A stretch of DNA of 64,000 nt from Hydra vulgaris (lineage: Eukaryota > Cnidaria > Hydrozoa > Anthoathecata > Hydridae): contig NC_088924.1 of NCBI RefSeq assembly GCF_038396675.1, forward strand, positions 29,861,501 to 29,925,500, given 5' to 3'. The notes under the pieces are model-generated. The model ran no database searches and was not told the origin of the DNA. It was given only the letters and a program-made list of their open reading frames with translations. Shown in pieces: positions 22,100-35,080 of the stretch; positions within the stretch are counted from its first letter, which is position 1; every line of letters starts with the position of its first letter. The translations under genes were made by a program, and so were the position numbers.

Positions 22100-22340
22100 A
22101 GGGAGAGGAACTCAAAAATGATACCAAAAAAATTAAAGCTTCTATACGAAAATTTATTTTCACAATATTGTAAAACTTTTGTAAGTTTTTTGATGCCCCG
22201 TACAAAAAATGTTTATCTTGAGATGCCTGAAAGATATGATAATGAAATTTTTTTCAAATGTTCTATATGTAACAAAAAAGATTTATTTGCATTAAAGTTT
22301 TATAATTCAAAACCCCAACTCATTTTTAAAATACTTTAAA
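22100..22340 (+). repeat. Short dispersed repeat, copy B
   Basis: Begins AGGAACTCAAAAATGATACC as copy C does, then follows the family core with GTAAGTTTTTTGATGCC and TCTTGAGATGCC. It is the closest relative of copy D. Confidence 0.7.
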
Positions 22341-22399
22341 AAATCAGCAATGTAAGAATGAACAGTAAGTTTTTGTAACTTATTTATTAGATTATTAAC

Positions 22400-22640
22400 G
22401 AAAACGTGTGATTTCTGTTAGACTTACTAGCAGATCGGTCTGTTGTTTTCCATTGTTTGTAATCGATACAATCATCTTCATTAATATCTATCTATCTTAA
22501 TATAGAATCTTCTGGACACAAAGGGCAACAATGTATCATGCAATTTTTATTAGCCCTACAACAAACAAGCATATCAATAAGTTCATGATAAACCTTTGAT
22601 AATTCAACTGCACTAATCAATAACTTGGCATTTTGATGGT
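22400..22640 (-). pseudogene. Fragment of an unrecognised gene (cysteine-rich, YKQW-TTDR motif)
   Basis: The minus strand from 22640 stays in one frame for about 70 codons with a single TAG: LLISAVELSKVYHELIDMLV, then CxxxHCCPLC, then INEDDCIDYKQWKTTDRS. A CxxC-type cluster followed by K-Q-W and T-D-R recurs, in my memory, in poorly described mobile-element proteins of aphids and cnidarians, but I cannot name the family. Further decayed minus-strand text may continue through 22690-23250. The 48-bp palindrome at 22642 cuts it off upstream. Confidence 0.45.
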
Positions 22641-22641
22641 A

Positions 22642-22689
22642 GGTACGCATACAGTATGTGTGTGATCACACACATACTGTATGCGTACC
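22642..22689. repeat. 48-bp perfect palindrome
   Basis: GGTACGCATACAGTATGTGT then GTGA, followed with no spacer by the exact reverse complement. There are 24-bp arms and no mismatch. Perfect palindromes of this size are normally unstable, so this is either very young or an artefact. Confidence 0.97.
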
Positions 22690-23629
22690 AGATGCTCACA
22701 TTGTAATGAACCATTTTGAACGATTTGAGCAAAAGTGGACAAAAACAAGTCTTTATATCAGGATAACTGGTTTTAAATTTAGTATAGAGTCAATACACAT
22801 ACGTACAAATGAGATATTTCTTTTCCTTTTTTTTTCAGGGAAAGATAAACTACGATTTTTCAGCAGCAGATAGCGTGATATCTGCACCATATAATTAGAA
22901 ACATTATATTCTTCTTCTATACATTTGTTAGACTAAGGTTTTAAAAACAGTTGTAATTAAATTTTCTGATTCCATTTGAAAGTTAACATTTTTTCTTTAA
23001 TTTTTCCTGCAAGTATATCCATATCATTTGCTTTACATTTAACCTTCTTAGATAACTTATTGAAGGAATCTTCATGGCTTAACTGATTAGGATATTTATT
23101 TAAAGTCCTTGCAATACCTAACTTTATTGTTTTTTAAACGTGTTATGATTTCTTTTTACCGAGAGCAACTTTTGAGATTCACAGTATGCGTTTTGAGAGG
23201 ACTTATGTTCATAGCTGTCAAAAAAGAATTGAGATTTAAGAAGTTCATTATCTTCATCTTCATAAATCTATATTAATCTATAAATGCAATAAATCATTGT
23301 ATTTTTATCACTTTTAATGTCACTTTTAACGACTAATTATCAAGTCTTTTTCTATACCTTCGAGATTTCAAATTTTCTTAATATCATTGGATTTCTCTTT
23401 ATTTTTGATATTTTGATTTTCACATCATTTTTGATATCATAGGATGTTTGTTTGTGACATTTTTCTTCAATTATTAATCCAATTAAACATCTTTCTATAT
23501 CATTAATATTTTTATATAATATTTTAGTTCTGTAAGAAATTATTTTAAAATAATTATTTAAAGATTCGTTAATAGAGAAATCCTTCACTAAACACGAAGG
23601 TTGTATAAAGTAAAGATCTTTAATGTGAA

Positions 23630-24020
23630 ATGCAAACAAGTTTATTCAATAGAACTGAGATTCTAAAATCTTTGTAAAAAAATGCAAAAAAAAAAAGTAT
23701 ATATATTTTTTTTTTCAGTATTAGATAAAAAATTTTCTTAATGTTTTTATGGAACTTTCAATGCAAATAAATCAGATTCAAAAAAAAGAAAAGCCATGCA
23801 GTATTTTTAATATGGATTTTGTTATATATAGAGCCATAGGAAAAAATTTCAGAATCATATCTTATAGGTGTTTCAAGATATACTCCCAGCAAGCAAAGAA
23901 TTCTTTTTGATCGCGGCATCAAAAAAAATGTTATACCATTTTGAAATTGAATTTTCATAGGATTTAATTTTTTGAGGCTTTAATTTTTTATTGTTTTAGG
24001 TATTATTTTTGAGTTCCTCC
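23630..24020 (-). repeat. Short dispersed repeat, copy C
   Basis: Longest minus-strand copy. Starts GGAGGAACTCAAAAATAATA near 24018 and matches copy A through its 3' side (GAATCTCAGTTCTA, AAACTTGTTTGCATTTCACA). From 24020 to 24540 I see nothing supportable. Confidence 0.7.
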
Positions 24021-24550
24021 TCCTAAAAAAATAGCTAGGTACAAGTTTTCAACATTATTGAGCAAGTATTTTATAAGTTAAATCTAATTGTTTTATGTAA
24101 TTAGCTTAAAAAACGAATGGCGCTAAAAAAATAATCAAAAAAGAGATTGGGACTGAGTATTGATATTTCCGAAACCGTAAGGAGTCAGACACTAAAATTT
24201 GAAGTGAAGTTTTTTTTCATTAATATAAGCTTGCATTCCGAAAATCATCAAAATCTGAGATGGCATGGTGCGGAGCATAAATTAAATTTAGCTGGAATGA
24301 CCCATTAGTAACAAAAGTGTTTCAGCATTTTAATCAGCTAGATTATTTCTTCACGTGTATAATTTGGTCTACAAAATCAAAGATTCAAGGTCAAGAATTT
24401 TTGTTCTTATTTTAAGAAACTTTGTTCTTATTTTAAGAACTTCATTCATATTTTAAGAACTTCATTTTTATTTAAGGATATTTCAATAAAAAACATTATT
24501 CCTATTTTTATAATAACATAATAATATTATAAAATTAGGAATAATAATAA

Positions 24551-24822
24551 GTCCCGCGCGATGGGGGAAGGGGTGTGATACCCCTCCATCAATGATTTAT
24601 TTGTTCATTTAGTGGGCGATTTTGACCATTTTTGCAAGTCAGTCGGCAAATGCAGACCTTTCAGACAAGTTAGTCGGTAAATTTAGACAGGCAGTCGGCA
24701 AGTGTCGATAAGGCAGTCGGCAAATTTAAAAAACGAGGACATTATTTATTTATTTTTTATCAGTCAGCAAAAGCTGTAATGGACTCACCCCCTCCCCCCT
24801 ACGTGACACCTACTCGCGCCGG

Positions 24823-24826
<4 letters not shown>
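24551..24826. repeat. GC-rich segment with CAGTCGGCAAAT repeats, possible small transposon
   Basis: The left border reads TCCCGCGCGATGGGGG; the right border on the minus strand reads GGGCCGGCGCGAGTAGG. The centre (24635-24725) repeats GTCAGTCGGCAAATG-type units about five times. The ends are only roughly inverted. Confidence 0.4.
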
Positions 24827-25045
<219 letters not shown>

Positions 25046-25109
25046 TATAAAATATATGATGGTAGGAGAAAAAATAAAATCTCACAACTTTATAGAATAC
25101 AAAGAATAT

Positions 25110-27202
25110 AACTGCAGGGTATCATTATTATTAAAAGAACGCGGGAAACTTGCAGAAGACCAGATGGTCTTGTCATCAAGAAACCGCTTGTACTAGTAAT
25201 ATTTTTTGTATTTTTGTTTTTACATGTTTCTAGTTTCACAAAGTATAATGGTAGTTCATTTTATATTGGATTCACATACAATAAAATGTAAGATAAAAAA
25301 TAATTGATAAATGCTAGATTTTGCACACATAAATATATGATTAGGCATAAATAAAATTATTTTTGATTTATATATTTTTTATATTAATATTTGTTATTGA
25401 AGTTTTTTGGGATTTTCGCTTCAACGTTAATTTTGGCTCTAGTTTCAGTATTAGTTTAGTGTAAGTTCATATAATTGTTTATATTTAAAACGAATTTTTT
25501 TAGTAAGATTTTCAAACAATTTTGGTTATCTAATTTTGTAATTATGGCATTTCTGGATATCAGTTTATTATAGAGATAGGGACCGCGATATGAAATTGTG
25601 AAACGCGATAGTTTTGTTTTTCTAAACGGTATATTAAAGTTTCCTACTTCTCGAGTGTCATATCTATTTCTATTGCTTTTAAAGAAATCATTTGAGAAAT
25701 GTGATGGGACAAGCCCGAGTTTATATTTCAGCATAAACAATAAGTTTTGATAAATGTTTATTCTATAGACGTTTAGTGCATTAAGGAGTTTTAACAAAGG
25801 TTCAGCATGAGTGAATTTGTCTTTTTTATAGACAATTCTAACGGCATGTTTTTGACGTCGATAAAGTGATTTCAAATTGGATTTATTGGTACTTGCCCAT
25901 GCTATATTACCATATGTATAATAGGTCTGTATAAATGAGAAATAAAGACGTTTTAGATTTTCTTGGGATAACATTGGTCTAGCTTTGTATAGCACGCCAA
26001 TGTTTTTGGTTATTTTTGTATTTAAATAGTCAATGTGTGCTTTCCATGAAATATTTTCGTCAATTAGTAAACCTAGAAATTTTGTTATTGAGGTTCTTTC
26101 AATATTTTTGTTTTCTATTTTTAGCAATGGTAATATATTAGGTATTTTTTTTCTTTTTTGGTTGGGATGGAATAAAATGTAATTGGTTTTTTCTGTGTTT
26201 AAAGATAATTTATTAGATTTTAGCCAGATATTAAGTTTTTCAAGTTCGATATTCGTTGTTTCAAAGAGTTCTTCAATAGACTGAGATGAATAAAATAAAT
26301 TAGTATCATCTGCAAACATTATTACATCAAGTTTGTTTAAGACTTTTGGAAGATCGTTAATGTATATTAAGAACAATAAGGGAGCTAGAATGGAACCTTG
26401 GGGAACGCCACATTTAATCTTAAGCAATTTTGAACAGATATTTTCATCAGTATTAACACATTGCTGTCTGTTTAGCAAAAAATTTTTAAACCAGAGTAAT
26501 GCAACATTTTTTACGCCATATTTTTCCAATTTTTTTAACAGGATAGCATGATCAACAGTATCGAATGCTTTCGATAAATCTATAAAGATTCCTAAAACAA
26601 ATTCTTTATTAACAAATGAGTAGTTGATGCTATTTACAAGATCTACGATTGCATGTTCGGTTGCATGTTGCTTTTGAAAGCCGAATTGTTTTGTATTTAA
26701 GATATTGTTGTTTGTTATATATTGGTATAATTTATTATAAATTATTCGTTCGAGGAGTTTTGAGAATACAGGAAGAATTGAGATTGGTCTATAATTGTTT
26801 AGTAAGTATGGTTCTCCAGTTTTATATATTGGTACAATTTTAGCAATTTTCAATTTCTCTGGAACGGTTCCTGTTGTAATTGAAGATTTAAATATTTCGA
26901 AGAGGGGTTTCTTTATTATCGGAAAGATACTCATTACAATATTGCTACAAATTTCATCAATTCCTGGTGCTTTGTTGATTTTTAAAGAGTTTTTTGCATT
27001 TTCGAGTTCTTCATAGCTTAATCCGTTGAAAGTTAGTTCGCTATTTAGATCAGTAAAATAATTTTCAAAGGAGTTATTTGCGGTTTGAATTTTAGACGCC
27101 ATGTTAGGGCCAATATTTGCAAAGAAATTGTTGAATTGTTCGGCAATAGAGTTCTGATCGTTGTGTTCTATTTCATTTATATCATTTCATATATATATCT
27201 AT
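25110..27202 (-). mobile_element. 5'-truncated CR1-like LINE
   Basis: Open RT frame at 27102-25456 and a 3' UTR ending near 25120, where the minus strand carries CTTGATGACAAGACCATCTG then GTCTTCTGCAAGTTTCCCGCG-like text and ATT repeats. The 5' end stops at a (TA)n tract at 27203. Upstream in-frame residues ([16 protein letters not shown]) show the ORF once continued further. Confidence 0.85.
25456..27102 (-). CDS. LINE reverse transcriptase, 548 aa, open but 5'-truncated
   Basis: Copies LINE RNA into DNA at the nicked target. Motifs in order: [12 protein letters not shown] (43-55), [19 protein letters not shown] (about 101-119), [28 protein letters not shown] (about 167-181), [20 protein letters not shown] (about 228-247), catalytic [11 protein letters not shown] (about 257-267), [16 protein letters not shown] (about 338-353), then a C-terminal domain with [24 protein letters not shown] is intact and there is no internal stop. 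The apparent first Met is simply the first one inside the frame; coding text continues upstream ([16 protein letters not shown]) until the (TA)n tract, and the endonuclease domain is missing. It is therefore a 5'-truncated, immobile copy that looks fairly young. CR1/Rex/L2-like by motif style. Confidence 0.88.
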   Translation of the reverse strand: MASKIQTANNSFENYFTDLNSELTFNGLSYEELENAKNSLKINKAPGIDEICSNIVMSIFPIIKKPLFEIFKSSITTGTVPEKLKIAKIVPIYKTGEPYLLNNYRPISILPVFSKLLERIIYNKLYQYITNNNILNTKQFGFQKQHATEHAIVDLVNSINYSFVNKEFVLGIFIDLSKAFDTVDHAILLKKLEKYGVKNVALLWFKNFLLNRQQCVNTDENICSKLLKIKCGVPQGSILAPLLFLIYINDLPKVLNKLDVIMFADDTNLFYSSQSIEELFETTNIELEKLNIWLKSNKLSLNTEKTNYILFHPNQKRKKIPNILPLLKIENKNIERTSITKFLGLLIDENISWKAHIDYLNTKITKNIGVLYKARPMLSQENLKRLYFSFIQTYYTYGNIAWASTNKSNLKSLYRRQKHAVRIVYKKDKFTHAEPLLKLLNALNVYRINIYQNLLFMLKYKLGLVPSHFSNDFFKSNRNRYDTREVGNFNIPFRKTKLSRFTISYRGPYLYNKLISRNAIITKLDNQNCLKILLKKFVLNINNYMNLH

Positions 27203-28706
<1,504 letters not shown>

Positions 28707-29094
28707 CAGGGTGTTAGCCAGAAGAAAATTCATACAGCGTTTTAGCGAAGTTGGGAATTTAGGTGCGGCTAAAAAAAAAAAAGGTCATTACATTCTGACA
28801 TTTAAAAAAGTAGATACAATTTTTTAGATACAATTAAGTTTCAATAAAAATTTTCTATTTTTGCTGGGTTATTCATAGGAATATTTTTCTGTTTTATTTT
28901 TCAGGAGCATTTTTATATTTTATAAATGTTTAACTATAATTATTCAACTTGTTTCATTTTGAGCAATTTTCGTCAGTTTTTATTTTTAAATTGCTTCTCT
29001 CCTTTGTTTATTATTGTTGAGAGAAAACTAGAACAAAAAACAATTGTTTGCAGTTTTAATGAATGAATTAATAAATTTATTTATTGAAACTTTG

Positions 29095-29155
29095 TCTATT
29101 TTAATTGCGTAAAATCTATTTTAATTGCGTAAAATCTATTTTAATTGCGTAAATC
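29095..29155. repeat. 20-bp tandem repeat, three copies
   Basis: CTATTTTAATTGCGTAAAAT occurs three times in tandem. Confidence 0.9.
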
Positions 29156-29814
29156 GCTTTTAAATACAGTTTTAAAAGGTTTAAACGATTAGTTACATAT
29201 ATTGTCTTTTTTTATTTTTATTTTCATTTTTAAATTATAAATGTAAAAAAAATGCTAAACAGTATTTAATTTTTAACAAAACTATTTTTGACGATTTCCA
29301 AGATCCTCTTGTAACTTTTTAACATGCTAAAACAACTTTTTAACGACAGTCGATAAAAAAACTATACATTATACTTAGGAATGCCAGAATTTTACGGCTT
29401 TTACGAAGGAAAATAAACAAAAAAAAATTATTACAGGTTTGTAAAATCCGTAAAATTGTAATTTTTGTAAAATCCAGACGTTTGACAACCCTAATTATAT
29501 GGAAAGATTTCGAATATATCAGATTTAAAGTACTTATTTATTTATTATACGTATTTAAAATACTTAGTATTTTAAAACGAAAAGTTTTTAAATAGTTAAA
29601 AAAAATTTTTAACTATTTAAAAATTTATTATTGTTCATCATACTTTATATTACAATTTTTATCATAAGATAAATTCAAATAATAAAAAACTTATTTAAAT
29701 CGATAGCTTTTAAATGAAAGTTAAATTAAAGTTTCCAAAATTTTAATAACCTTTTATTGAAAAATTGGTTGGCTCGCTAATTTCCGTCAAATATAATGTT
29801 ACTTTTATTTAAAT

Positions 29815-30497
29815 ACTCGGTGTAATTAGGGCGATTTACAAATTATTCGAATTTATTTATTTGAAATTTGCATGATTTTATAGGCGTATTATGTCCAAAC
29901 GAAAGCATTAGATGTTATATTTTTTTCGCTTCAGGTTTTTTTAATATATGAAGAATTTTTCTCTTTTTATATAATTTTCTAATCCATTTTACTACCCCTA
30001 ATTGTGAATACAAAGAATACCACTTTGGAGCCTTTAGATCACTTTCGCTCATCGGCGTTAACATGAATTTAGTTAAAATCTTTTGAAAAAGTGCCTTAAT
30101 TTACTATAGTTCTTATCGTTTCTGACCTATTAGCTTTATATAGTTGTCAAAATACAATATTTCTATCAATTTTTACAAAAAATACAAGAATTCTGACCAA
30201 AAAAGAACTTGCAATCAAGAGAAAGCGCCAATAAACGTTAAAAGTTTTTAATCTATGATGTTCATTTTACCTAAGAATCGTATTTATTTAAAATCTTATA
30301 CGAATTTGGACAAGCGAATTAGGATTTTAAGAAGATTTAGAAGAAAAAAAAAATCTACAATCTGGGTTTTTTCGCATCAAATATTTATATTTTATGATAC
30401 CGCAAAATTTATCATTTTATTTTTTCCGTCTTTTCATGATTCACAGACCTGATCATTTAACGGAAATATGTAGAAGTCAACAAAATATCATACAGCA
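29815..30497 (+). repeat. ~690-bp MITE family M, copy 1
   Basis: Matches 39665-40363 over most of its length, for example AGATCACTTTCGCTCATCGG then CGTTAACATGAA and AAAATCTTTTGAAAAAGTGC. The left end CTCGGTGTAATTAGGGCGAT is the complement of the right end of copy 2, so the family has terminal inverted repeats. The small frame at 30255-30452 is not conserved and is not called. Confidence 0.75.
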
Positions 30498-30715
30498 CTG
30501 TTCTCCAAATTGACCACCAGGTTGAAACTCTCCCCACTCCCAATTTTTTTGCATTATATCAATCATATGCAATAGTAAACACAATTTATGTTGCCGAAAA
30601 AATCTGAACTAAGTGCTAAGTATGTAAAATTTAAAAATTAAAACACATCATTTCTTTCTTTTTTTCTTTTAAAGTTAAAATAAAGTCAGCCATTATGGTT
30701 GTCAAAATAACACAA
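30498..30715. repeat. Left arm of subterminal inverted repeat of the 7.7-kb element
   Basis: GACCACCAGGTTGAAACTCT then CCCC and TTGCATTATATCAATCATAT recurs inverted at 35995-36230 with few differences. Confidence 0.8.
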
Positions 30716-30849
30716 TAATATTTGTCTATTATATTTAAAAAAAAAACATTTAATAATAATATTTATCTATTATATTTAAAAAAAAACACTCAATAAATAT
30801 ATTTATAACACAAATGATATTTTCACTATTGTTTGTTTAAATTGAAATT

Positions 30850-32297
30850 CACTACAGCAAATTTTAACTTTTCTGCATAATTTTTGTGTCCAATAGTTCT
30901 TTTATAATTCACCCAAATTTCTGATGAACAGCTTCACCACATTGTTCTGCATAGTTACCTAAGCTAGTATTATTGTGTTCTACAAAAGGGAGAATGTGAC
31001 ACACTAAAATATGAATTTTCCATGAAACTGTTAAATTGTAGTCAAAAATATCTTTGGTATACAGTTGAAGATTAAAAAATGAACTTTTGAAGTCTTCAAT
31101 TTTAACAGAAATATCTATACCCAGTTCCAAACCAAACAATGCTGATTTATTAATAAAAATTTACGCAAACAATTAACTATTGGTAAAATATTAATTGCTG
31201 CAGCAAAGGTGACATCTCTCTCTAAGACATCTAACAAGGAGATTAATCTATTTGCGTTGTTTCCATCTAAACCTACACCATGATACCCTCTCATTAGTAT
31301 GTAATGTGTTTTCAACCAATTTTCAAAAGGTGGCCAAACACACAAAAGTAAAGTACAAAATTTATCTACAACTTCCATCAAAATGTGGAGCTCAGGTTGA
31401 GGAACAATGTGTTCAAGAAGAGTTTCTTGTTCTACATGTAAGTAAGTTAAACGAGGATTGATAACATTTTTGTATTCCTGCATTTTCAATCTTTTTTTCC
31501 CATCACATACATATTGATCATAACACAGGTCTATGGAGCCTAAAGTTCCAAGTTTTCCTGTTTCTAGCGAGCTTTCTCCTTCACAATACAAACAGGCATA
31601 TTTACCAGAGTGACCTGATAGTCCAAAAATACTGTTTGCACACTTTAAATTAAATGCAAGACTAAAATTTACTTCTTCAAGTTTTAGAGGAGCTAATAAT
31701 TTTTTTAAGATTGTCATTGTCCTCTGAAACCAACTCCACAATGGCAAGAATATAACAACGTTTTATGCCAGAATCTTCATATATTTCAGATGAAGAATAG
31801 TGATTTTTTGGATCAAAAACATTAATGATAACTTTTAAAAAGTTTTGACCACCATTTATAGAAATTCTATTCTCTCAGTTCCTCTGTTTTGCATTCATAT
31901 AAAGAATCAAGAGTTTCCTCTAATTCAGTCATTTTAATATTAATACTTGATTCTACAACATCAGTTATGTTCCTTCTTAAAGTAGAACATAATTTTTTTG
32001 TTTTGTTTTTAGAAAGTTCTAATTCATTGGATAGCTCCATAATAGTTTGGAATGAGATCTGGTTTATTTTCTTTCTTTTTGACTTAATTTTATTAACTCT
32101 AACTGTAACCGAGAGAAGATTTCCACCTGTAGACAACGTGAACTGCTCTCCGCTTACAATGTTTTCACGTTCCATTTTGCGTTTTAATAATCCAGAAACT
32201 ATTTGTTCTGCATTTCTCTCTCCAAGCGACTCACTGATATCTATGATATTGCTTACAGCGTTACTTTTGCAACAAGTATGAGAAACTCCTCTGCCTA
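30850..32297 (-). pseudogene. Decayed transposase with CxxC and HxxxxH features (RAG1/CMC-like layout)
   Basis: Minus-strand exon begins at about 32297 after TTAATTTTAG with GRGVSHTCCKSNAVSN. It continues through 32175-31867 (coiled, charged, LSTGGNLLSVTVRV), then after a frameshift near 31870 gives ISINGGQNFLKVIINVFDP and YEDSGIKRCYILAIVE. The frame 31747-31115 carries FNLKCANSIFGLSGHSGKYA and CLYCEG, then LHILMEVVDKF and RGYHGVGLDGNN. Frame 31139-30909 carries KIHILVCHILPFVEH (HxxxxH) and YAEQCGEAVHQKF. Order: putative acidic residue, CxxC, HxxxxH, E-x-x-x-E-A-V-H, the same layout as RAG1, Transib and CACTA/Chapaev-type enzymes. Two expected Asp positions read Asn (SINGG and FNLK), and several frameshifts are present, so it is inactive. 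I do not recognise the exact family. Confidence 0.65.
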
Positions 32298-32707
32298 AAA
32301 TTAACAGTGATAATTTAACAAGTATTTTAAAATAACTAAAAATTGAATAAGAAATAAAACAATAAAACTATTGAATCAAACTTTACAGTTTGATTTTAAC
32401 ATTTATCAAACAATATAGAATTTTTAAAGTTATTAAAAACAATATAAATTTTTAAAAATTTCTTGGAACAAACAAGTTAACAATATAATACAAGTGCAAA
32501 ATATTTGCACTTATAAAAAGAATCTAAATAGTTGTGGATTGTTTCTACATTATAAACTTTTTTATATAATTTAATATGCTAGGATCACGAACTGCATGAG
32601 TAATATTAGATTGACCTATACTACCATCCTCTTAATTGTAATAGATGCCTTGACACGTCTATAATACATTGAATGTCTTTTGCTGTTTTTGTGAAAATTC
32701 TTTTCTT

Positions 32708-33080
32708 TCTCAGACACTTTTCTGCTGATCTGGTTGTTTGTGTATGGTGTTTGCAATAAGGACTTTTCACGAATAGGTCAACGAATTGTAGATGTTCCGG
32801 GTAATCCGACTGATTGGTTCATCATAATTAGTTTTTCACGAATATGTTAACGGGTAATCCGACTGATTGGTTCGTCATAATTAGTTTTTGGAGCTTTTAC
32901 CCTACCTAAATATTTACTTCTTTGTACACTAATACACTTTCCTGCTGATCTGGTTGTTTATGTGGGGTGTTTGCAACAAGAACCATTCACCAATAGGTCA
33001 ACGAACTGTAGATGCTCCGGGTAATCCGACTGATCGGTTCGTCCTAATTGGTTCTTCAAGCTTTTACCCTACTTACCTAA
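32708..33080. repeat. ~190-bp direct duplication
   Basis: CTGCTGATCTGGTTGTTT begins at 32721 and 32942; both continue with ATAGGTCAACGAA, TGTAGATG, CCGGGTAATCCGACTGAT and CTTTTACCCTAC. The first copy has an extra internal duplication of GGGTAATCCGACTGATTGG. Confidence 0.85.
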
Positions 33081-33082
33081 AT

Positions 33083-33163
33083 CACGACCTGGTTGGAGTT
33101 GAGTTGGTTGGAGTTGAGTTGGTTGGAGTTGAGTTGGTTGGAGTTGAGTTGGTTGGAGTTGTA
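33083..33163. repeat. 15-bp minisatellite, about five units
   Basis: GGTTGGAGTTGAGTT repeats in near-perfect tandem. One frame reads Val-Gly-Val-Glu-Leu repeats, but the frame has no context, so it is not a gene. From 33200 to 34330 and 34640 to 35030 only AT-rich sequence is seen; an A21 run lies at 34571-34592. Confidence 0.95.
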
Positions 33164-35030
33164 CTGACTCATACCAACGAGCTAAGAATAATACTTATTT
33201 AGGTGGCTAAATATTTTTAAATAATTATTGCCCTATCGCTTAGTTGATGAGGTTGTTCTTGTAGATTCGCGCATTTTTTGGGTACTGTACATTGCTAAAA
33301 ACAATTGCTAAAAAATTGCGACAAACAAATGATAGTTCAGGCCGTTTGAAACTAATTTTACCCAATTTATAGTTAAACCTTGCAGTTTGTGGACTTAAAT
33401 TTATTTACCTAGAGAGCTCTCTTTAATGGTATCTTTATGGTAATCACATTGTGATTACCATAACGATGGCAATTATTAACAGTTGTTTTGGTTTTTGTAA
33501 AAAAAAATTTAAACAGTAAAGAAATATATACAATTGAAGTAATTTAGATATAAAGTAATTGTAAATTTTGTACTTATCTTAGGGGTTCTTATAGTTTTAA
33601 TTGGGTGTTTAATATTTTTCGTCTGAGGCTGACGAATTCGTGTTGCTTGGTGGTGCACGGATTCATTCTGTATATCGCTATCTATAAACTAAATGTAAAA
33701 CAAATATTTTTGCTATAAAGCTGCATATTTTTATAAAAGAAATTTACTAAAACGATCGACTAAACGGTTAAGCTATAATTATATCTGACATTTAAATTTA
33801 TTTTATTTATTTATAAAACGAATATTTCCGGTCCAAGGCATTACTTAAAAGTATTAGACATAAATATAAAACAAACATTTCCCAATTATAATCAAAAATA
33901 AAAAAGCAATAAAACAATAATAATTTTAAAACAAATATTTCCATTTAAAGAGTATTAATTAAGATGAGGATAAGTTTACATAAATTTAAATTATATATAA
34001 TAACAAAGGGTATATTAAAATATAACCTTAGTATAAAACGAAAAATTCTACTAAAATGGTTTACAGGTTTAAAAAACAAATTACTCCACTAAAACGACAT
34101 AGATCGTAAATCGAATAGCTCCATTTATACGGTATAAATTATAATTAATAATAAACTAAATATTAACAAATGTTTTCACTAAAGGACATTATGATTTAAT
34201 ATAAATTGAGAGAGTTTTACTAACATAAAATAAACAAATATAATATAAGCAAATTATAATTTCTTAACAAAGTATTAATTGAATATTTTCAATAAAGCAG
34301 TATAAACTAAATTTAGATATAAACTATATATAAATTGAATATCTGCGCTAAAATGATATACATTTCATATAGCGATATAAATATAAGTGACAAGAACTTC
34401 CCCCTCTTCACTAAATGCTTCTATACTGGGCACCTGTCTAACTTTTTTGATCATTGTCTAACTAACACTAACTCCAATAAAATTATAGCTTCTTTCTCAC
34501 TCACGTTTTTACAGCTGTATGTGTTCCTTAAAGTAACTGGGTTCTTTTGGGGTTCAGATACGAAGTTATACAAAAAAAAAAAAAAAAAAAAAACCCTAAT
34601 TATTAAAAACATACGGAAATCAGTCCTGCCCATTCTTACCACTAAATTGTAAGCTTCTAACTGGACTTTTGTCCTTTTTGATAATTACTTGCTTAATACT
34701 TACTCTAAAATAATCTTTTTTGCATTTTTGCTTAGGATTTGACGGCCTGACGTGTTTCAAATAGTGTCTAGACTTTTGCTCTAGTTGCGAACAATATTTA
34801 ACAAACTTTTTTATATAACAGATTTGATTGATAAAAAATAAAGGAAAAATACATTTCAATAAAATTTATTTAAATTATAAAACCATAATATTTATTATTC
34901 ATACCAAGATTTAAATAGCAAAGACTACAGATTTTCTCAGTTGTATTTAAAACAGTTGTATTTGGCTCTGTATCTACATTTTTTTGGATACCTAGCAGTG
35001 AGGAGGTTTGTCTAATACTGCTTCTATCAA

Positions 35031-35033
<3 letters not shown>

Positions 35034-35078
<45 letters not shown>
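35034..35078. repeat. (TA)n microsatellite
   Basis: About 22 TA units at the 3' side of the Penelope-like fragment. Confidence 0.95.

Positions 35079-35079
<1 letters not shown>

Positions 35080-35080
<1 letters not shown>

Noticed and set aside
26333..27016. Plus-strand frames opposite the LINE reverse transcriptase
   Set aside because: Antisense shadows of the 548-aa minus-strand RT.
33083..33163. Val-Gly-Val-Glu-Leu repeat protein
   Set aside because: Minisatellite with no coding context on either side.
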